64,000 nucleotides of DNA from Rhizobium cauense (lineage in GTDB: Bacteria > Pseudomonadota > Alphaproteobacteria > Rhizobiales > Rhizobiaceae). How positions within the stretch are numbered: position 1 is the stretch's first letter; each line of letters begins with the position of its first letter. The stretch spans positions 62,001 to 126,000 of the forward strand of contig NZ_JAEUAT010000006.1 in NCBI RefSeq assembly GCF_019511525.1. Direction: 5' to 3'. The notes beneath the pieces are model-generated. The model was not told the origin of the DNA. It made no database searches and saw nothing but the letters and a program-made list of their open reading frames with translations. Below are positions 61,704 to 64,000 of the stretch, piece by piece. A program made the position numbers and the translations under genes.

Positions 61704-61999
61704 GTGACAACACTCACGGTGACCGCTGGAGACTGGGTCACCTTTTTAGCTGTTCTCAGGAATCCAGCCTGGCGGCACGATCAGGCTTGTGTTGTTGCCC
61801 TGCGGACGGGTGCAACTGACGGCGGAGCAGCCCACTGATTGCTGGCGGGATTTGCAGGTCTTGCTTGCGCACAAACCAAACGGATTCCCGCTGTCAATCG
61901 ACGAGATCAAAGGGGCTACGGGCCAGGGCCGGCGTTCACGTGACATTGAGTGGAAGCGAGCGAAAGTACAGATAGGGCTCGTTACCAACGTGCCGTTGA
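61704..61999 (+). pseudogene. Degenerate copy of the VapB antitoxin and start of VapC
   Basis: Starting at GTG 61704, the fragment matches the antitoxin at 50369-50644 in order: TTLTVTAG-like start, VTF, a shift, then GIQPGGTIRL, VQLTAEQPTDCWRDL, SIDEIKGAT, and after it the toxin-like KVQIGLVTNVPLN in place of KVSLDTNVLLRL. Frame changes and a stop in the first third show that it is dead. A good RBS-like AAGGAGG is still present upstream. Confidence 0.8.
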
Positions 62000-62045
62000 A
62001 CTACAACTCACTTTACCCCGCTGCGAGAAAATCACGGCAACCACC

Positions 62046-62813
62046 TCATTCACGCCAGCGGAGCAATCTGGCCTCAACGCTTCCTGCGAGCCTATTTAGC
62101 AAGAACCCGACCAGGCCGAGAATGATCACGCCGACCATGACAAGCGCCATGTCGAAGCGCTCGCGGCCGGCAATGACGAGGCCGCCAATGCCTGGACCAA
62201 CGGCGAGAAAATATTCCGCACCAACCGTCGCAAGCCAGGAGTAGATAAGACCGAGGTGAACGCCAGTCGCAATCGACGGCAGGGCGGATGGGAGGTAGAT
62301 CTTTATGATCCGCTGCCATGGCCGGAAGCGCAATGCGCGACCGACTTCGATCAAGTCTTTTGGGGCGTCCTTGATACCGTCATAGGTATTGAGCGTGATC
62401 GGAATGAACGCGGCCAGCGCCACGAACACAACCTTGGCCTGCTCACCAAAGCCGAACCACACGGAGATCAACGGGATCCAGGCAAGAAGCGAGATCTGTT
62501 TCAAGCCGTTGAATGTCGGCATAGCGAGCCGATCCATAACTCCGCTCACGGACAGCAGCGTGCCGGCTGCAATACCGAGAACGGAACCAATGAGAAAGCC
62601 TGCCACATTTCGCAACAGGCTGGCCGCCAACTGTCGGACAAGCGCGTTGTCGATGATCTCCCGCTTCGCCGTCAGAACGACCTCCTCGATCGGCGGCAGA
62701 AATCGGATATCGACGAGTCCGAGCCGACTGGAGACCTCCCAAGCGATGAGCAGCAAGACCGGCAAGGTCATGCCGCGACGAAGGCGAACAAGCTGCGAGG
62801 ATGGTGATGACAA
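62046..62813 (-). CDS. ABC transporter permease (SsuC/TauC-type)
   Basis: 255-residue inner-membrane subunit with about six hydrophobic helices and the EAA-like loop EVGRALRFRPWQRIIKIYLP that docks the ATPase. It belongs to the nitrate/sulfonate/taurine importer group. Start appears to be TTG at 62811-62813, with GGAG upstream inside the end of the preceding gene. It lies three bases after the first permease's stop. Confidence 0.88.
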   Translation of the reverse strand: MSSPSSQLVRLRRGMTLPVLLLIAWEVSSRLGLVDIRFLPPIEEVVLTAKREIIDNALVRQLAASLLRNVAGFLIGSVLGIAAGTLLSVSGVMDRLAMPTFNGLKQISLLAWIPLISVWFGFGEQAKVVFVALAAFIPITLNTYDGIKDAPKDLIEVGRALRFRPWQRIIKIYLPSALPSIATGVHLGLIYSWLATVGAEYFLAVGPGIGGLVIAGRERFDMALVMVGVIILGLVGFLLNRLAGSVEARLLRWRE

Positions 62814-62816
62814 GGT

Positions 62817-63638
62817 CTACTCCTCTTCCTTCTTCTTCCAGCGCTGGATCAGCACCTCGGCGGCGTTCAGACCCTTGTCCATGCCAAAGCCAATGACGCC
62901 GATCACGATCATCGCGATGATGACAGTATCTAGCCAGAACATCTGTCGGCCCCAGACGAGCAAGTACCCAAGGCCTTCGGAGGAAGCGAGAAGTTCTACA
63001 CCAACAAGCGACGTCCACGCGTGAGTGAGACCGTAGCGTACCCCAGTGAAGATCGAGGGCACCGCACTTGGCAGAATGACGAGCCGCAGGGTCTGCCATC
63101 TGCTGAAGCGGAGCGCCCTGCTGACTTCGAGGTATTTCACCGGGACGTTACGTATGCCGGAAAAGGTGTTGAGTGTTACGGGAACCAGAGCGCCCTTGGC
63201 GATAATAATGATCTTCAGCGTTTCCTCGATCCCGACGAGGAGCATGAGCAACGGGATCCAGCCGAGGGTCGGTATCTGTGCAAAGGCGAGGAAGAGCGGT
63301 TTGACATAATCCTCGACCCTATTTGACAGGCCCATAGCGACACCAACCATCATGCCGAGCGTGGCACCGATGGCAAAGCCGAAGACAACGCGGCGCAGGC
63401 TGACGCCCGCATGATAGAACAACTCGCCCGTCGACATCATGTCTCGCCCGGTGTCGAGAACATAAGCTGGCGACGGAAGGATTTGCTGCGGAAGCCATCC
63501 CTGCGTTGAAGCGACCCACCAAAGCGCCATGAGAAAAATGGGAAGAAGCAGCGCATCCCCCTTTGCCACCCACTCAAGGACACTGCTTCGCATTGCTGTA
63601 AGGCGTGACCGCGCGCCGAGTTCGACACTGATTGCCAT
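62817..63638 (-). CDS. ABC transporter permease (SsuC/TauC-type)
   Basis: 273 residues from ATG 63636-63638. Six hydrophobic helices and the loop EVSRALRFSRWQTLRLVILPS identify the same permease group as the next gene; the two are paralogues rather than copies. A longer start at 63689 would overlap the binding-protein gene and is less likely. The two permeases may form a heterodimer. Confidence 0.88.
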   Translation of the reverse strand: MAISVELGARSRLTAMRSSVLEWVAKGDALLLPIFLMALWWVASTQGWLPQQILPSPAYVLDTGRDMMSTGELFYHAGVSLRRVVFGFAIGATLGMMVGVAMGLSNRVEDYVKPLFLAFAQIPTLGWIPLLMLLVGIEETLKIIIIAKGALVPVTLNTFSGIRNVPVKYLEVSRALRFSRWQTLRLVILPSAVPSIFTGVRYGLTHAWTSLVGVELLASSEGLGYLLVWGRQMFWLDTVIIAMIVIGVIGFGMDKGLNAAEVLIQRWKKKEEE

Positions 63639-63660
63639 GGCTGCTCTTCCCTTGAGACCG

Positions 63661-64000
63661 TCAGGAGGCGACAGGCTTGCCGTCTGCACCGTATCCCTGC
63701 CAGAAGTTCTTCAGGCCGAGGCGCTCGATTGCACTGTTGAGGTATGTTGGATCAAACCATCCCTCCAGGTCTACATCGCGCCGGATCAGCCCGAATTCCT
63801 TACTCTTGATGGCTTGTTCCTTGTACTGCGAGACGAGCAGGTCATCGATCAGCGGTGAGTTGCGATAAGCTAGCGCGTCGCCCTTGAAATATTCCTCGAG
63901 GATCGGAATGGCCGTGCCGGACTTGTGCCAAAGCTCGAACAGGTCAGCCCTATTGGGCTCATCCGATGACCACTTGGCGGCTTTGACGAAGGCATCCACC
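63661..64000 (-). CDS. ABC transporter substrate-binding protein, C-terminal part only
   Basis: The visible ~113 residues (FELWHKSGTAIPILEEYFKG, SPLIDDLLVSQYKEQAIKSKEFGLIRRDVD, split: IDDLLVSQYKEQAIKSK, WFDPTYLNSAIERL) are the end of a NitT/TauT or SsuA-type periplasmic binding protein. The start lies beyond the window; the ligand is therefore not readable. It is 22 bases upstream of the first permease. Confidence 0.82.
   Translation of the reverse strand, partial: VDAFVKAAKWSSDEPNRADLFELWHKSGTAIPILEEYFKGDALAYRNSPLIDDLLVSQYKEQAIKSKEFGLIRRDVDLEGWFDPTYLNSAIERLGLKNFWQGYGADGKPVAS

Noticed and set aside
1..64000. CRISPR arrays, tRNA and rRNA genes
   Set aside because: No regularly spaced direct repeats and no tRNA or rRNA sequence was recognised on either strand.

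Overview
The window reads as chromosomal or large-replicon DNA of an alphaproteobacterium, most likely of the order Hyphomicrobiales (rhizobia and relatives). The grounds are its high GC content, tightly packed genes with ATGA/GTGA overlaps, the rhizobial style of the pyroglutamate/biotin-carboxylase and SsuC-type ABC genes, and a TfuA-like gene. I cannot name a species from sequence reading alone.

Left end (1-7744): a truncated short-chain dehydrogenase diverges from a LysR regulator. Then a seven-gene leftward operon reads accB-like, accC-like, a biotinyl-domain paralogue lacking its lysine, pxpB, pxpC, pxpA and a class I aminotransferase. Together they suggest use of 5-oxoproline (pyroglutamate) or a related lactam, with LysR as possible regulator.

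Centre (8061-43518): one long leftward operon encodes an extracellular contractile injection system (eCIS, Afp/PVC-like) in nearly canonical order. It runs terminator cap, carboxypeptidase-regulatory-like protein, sheath, tube, large second sheath, second tube, Afp6-like, LysM protein, gpD hub, gpV spike, an unassigned helical protein, gp25, baseplate J, gpI fused to a propeller, three fibre-like proteins sharing one N-terminal module, two small proteins, tape measure, AAA+ ATPase. It ends with a 2328-residue protein carrying annexin-like repeats and a PD-(D/E)XK-like C-terminus, plus a HEAT-like protein. The operon opens with a receiver-like protein lacking the phospho-acceptor; a NarL-type regulator with its own terminator lies just upstream. 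There is no capsid, terminase, portal or integrase, and no T6SS membrane complex. A holin-lytic transglycosylase fusion (44084-46411) and a large membrane/solute-binding fusion (46518-49598) follow on the same strand and may serve particle release or sensing.

Right part (49600-64000): a 37-residue secreted microprotein, a decayed ABC-ATPase fragment, a VapBC toxin-antitoxin pair and an MFS transporter. Next comes an ECF sigma factor unit with a DUF4142 protein and a cupredoxin; two near-identical promoter-like sequences with exactly equal spacing precede the sigma gene and the DUF4142 gene. A candidate RiPP locus follows: a 67-residue putative precursor, YcaO, TfuA and a translationally coupled cyclase-ATPase-TPR regulator, with a divergent haem-oxygenase-like di-iron enzyme next to it. 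A Phd/PemK-like toxin-antitoxin pair is followed by relics of a YhaV toxin and of a second VapB copy. The window ends in a nitrate/sulfonate/taurine-type ABC importer (two permeases and a truncated binding protein).

The two systems most worth pursuing are the YcaO-TfuA-di-iron RiPP locus and the eCIS with its giant annexin/nuclease-like protein.
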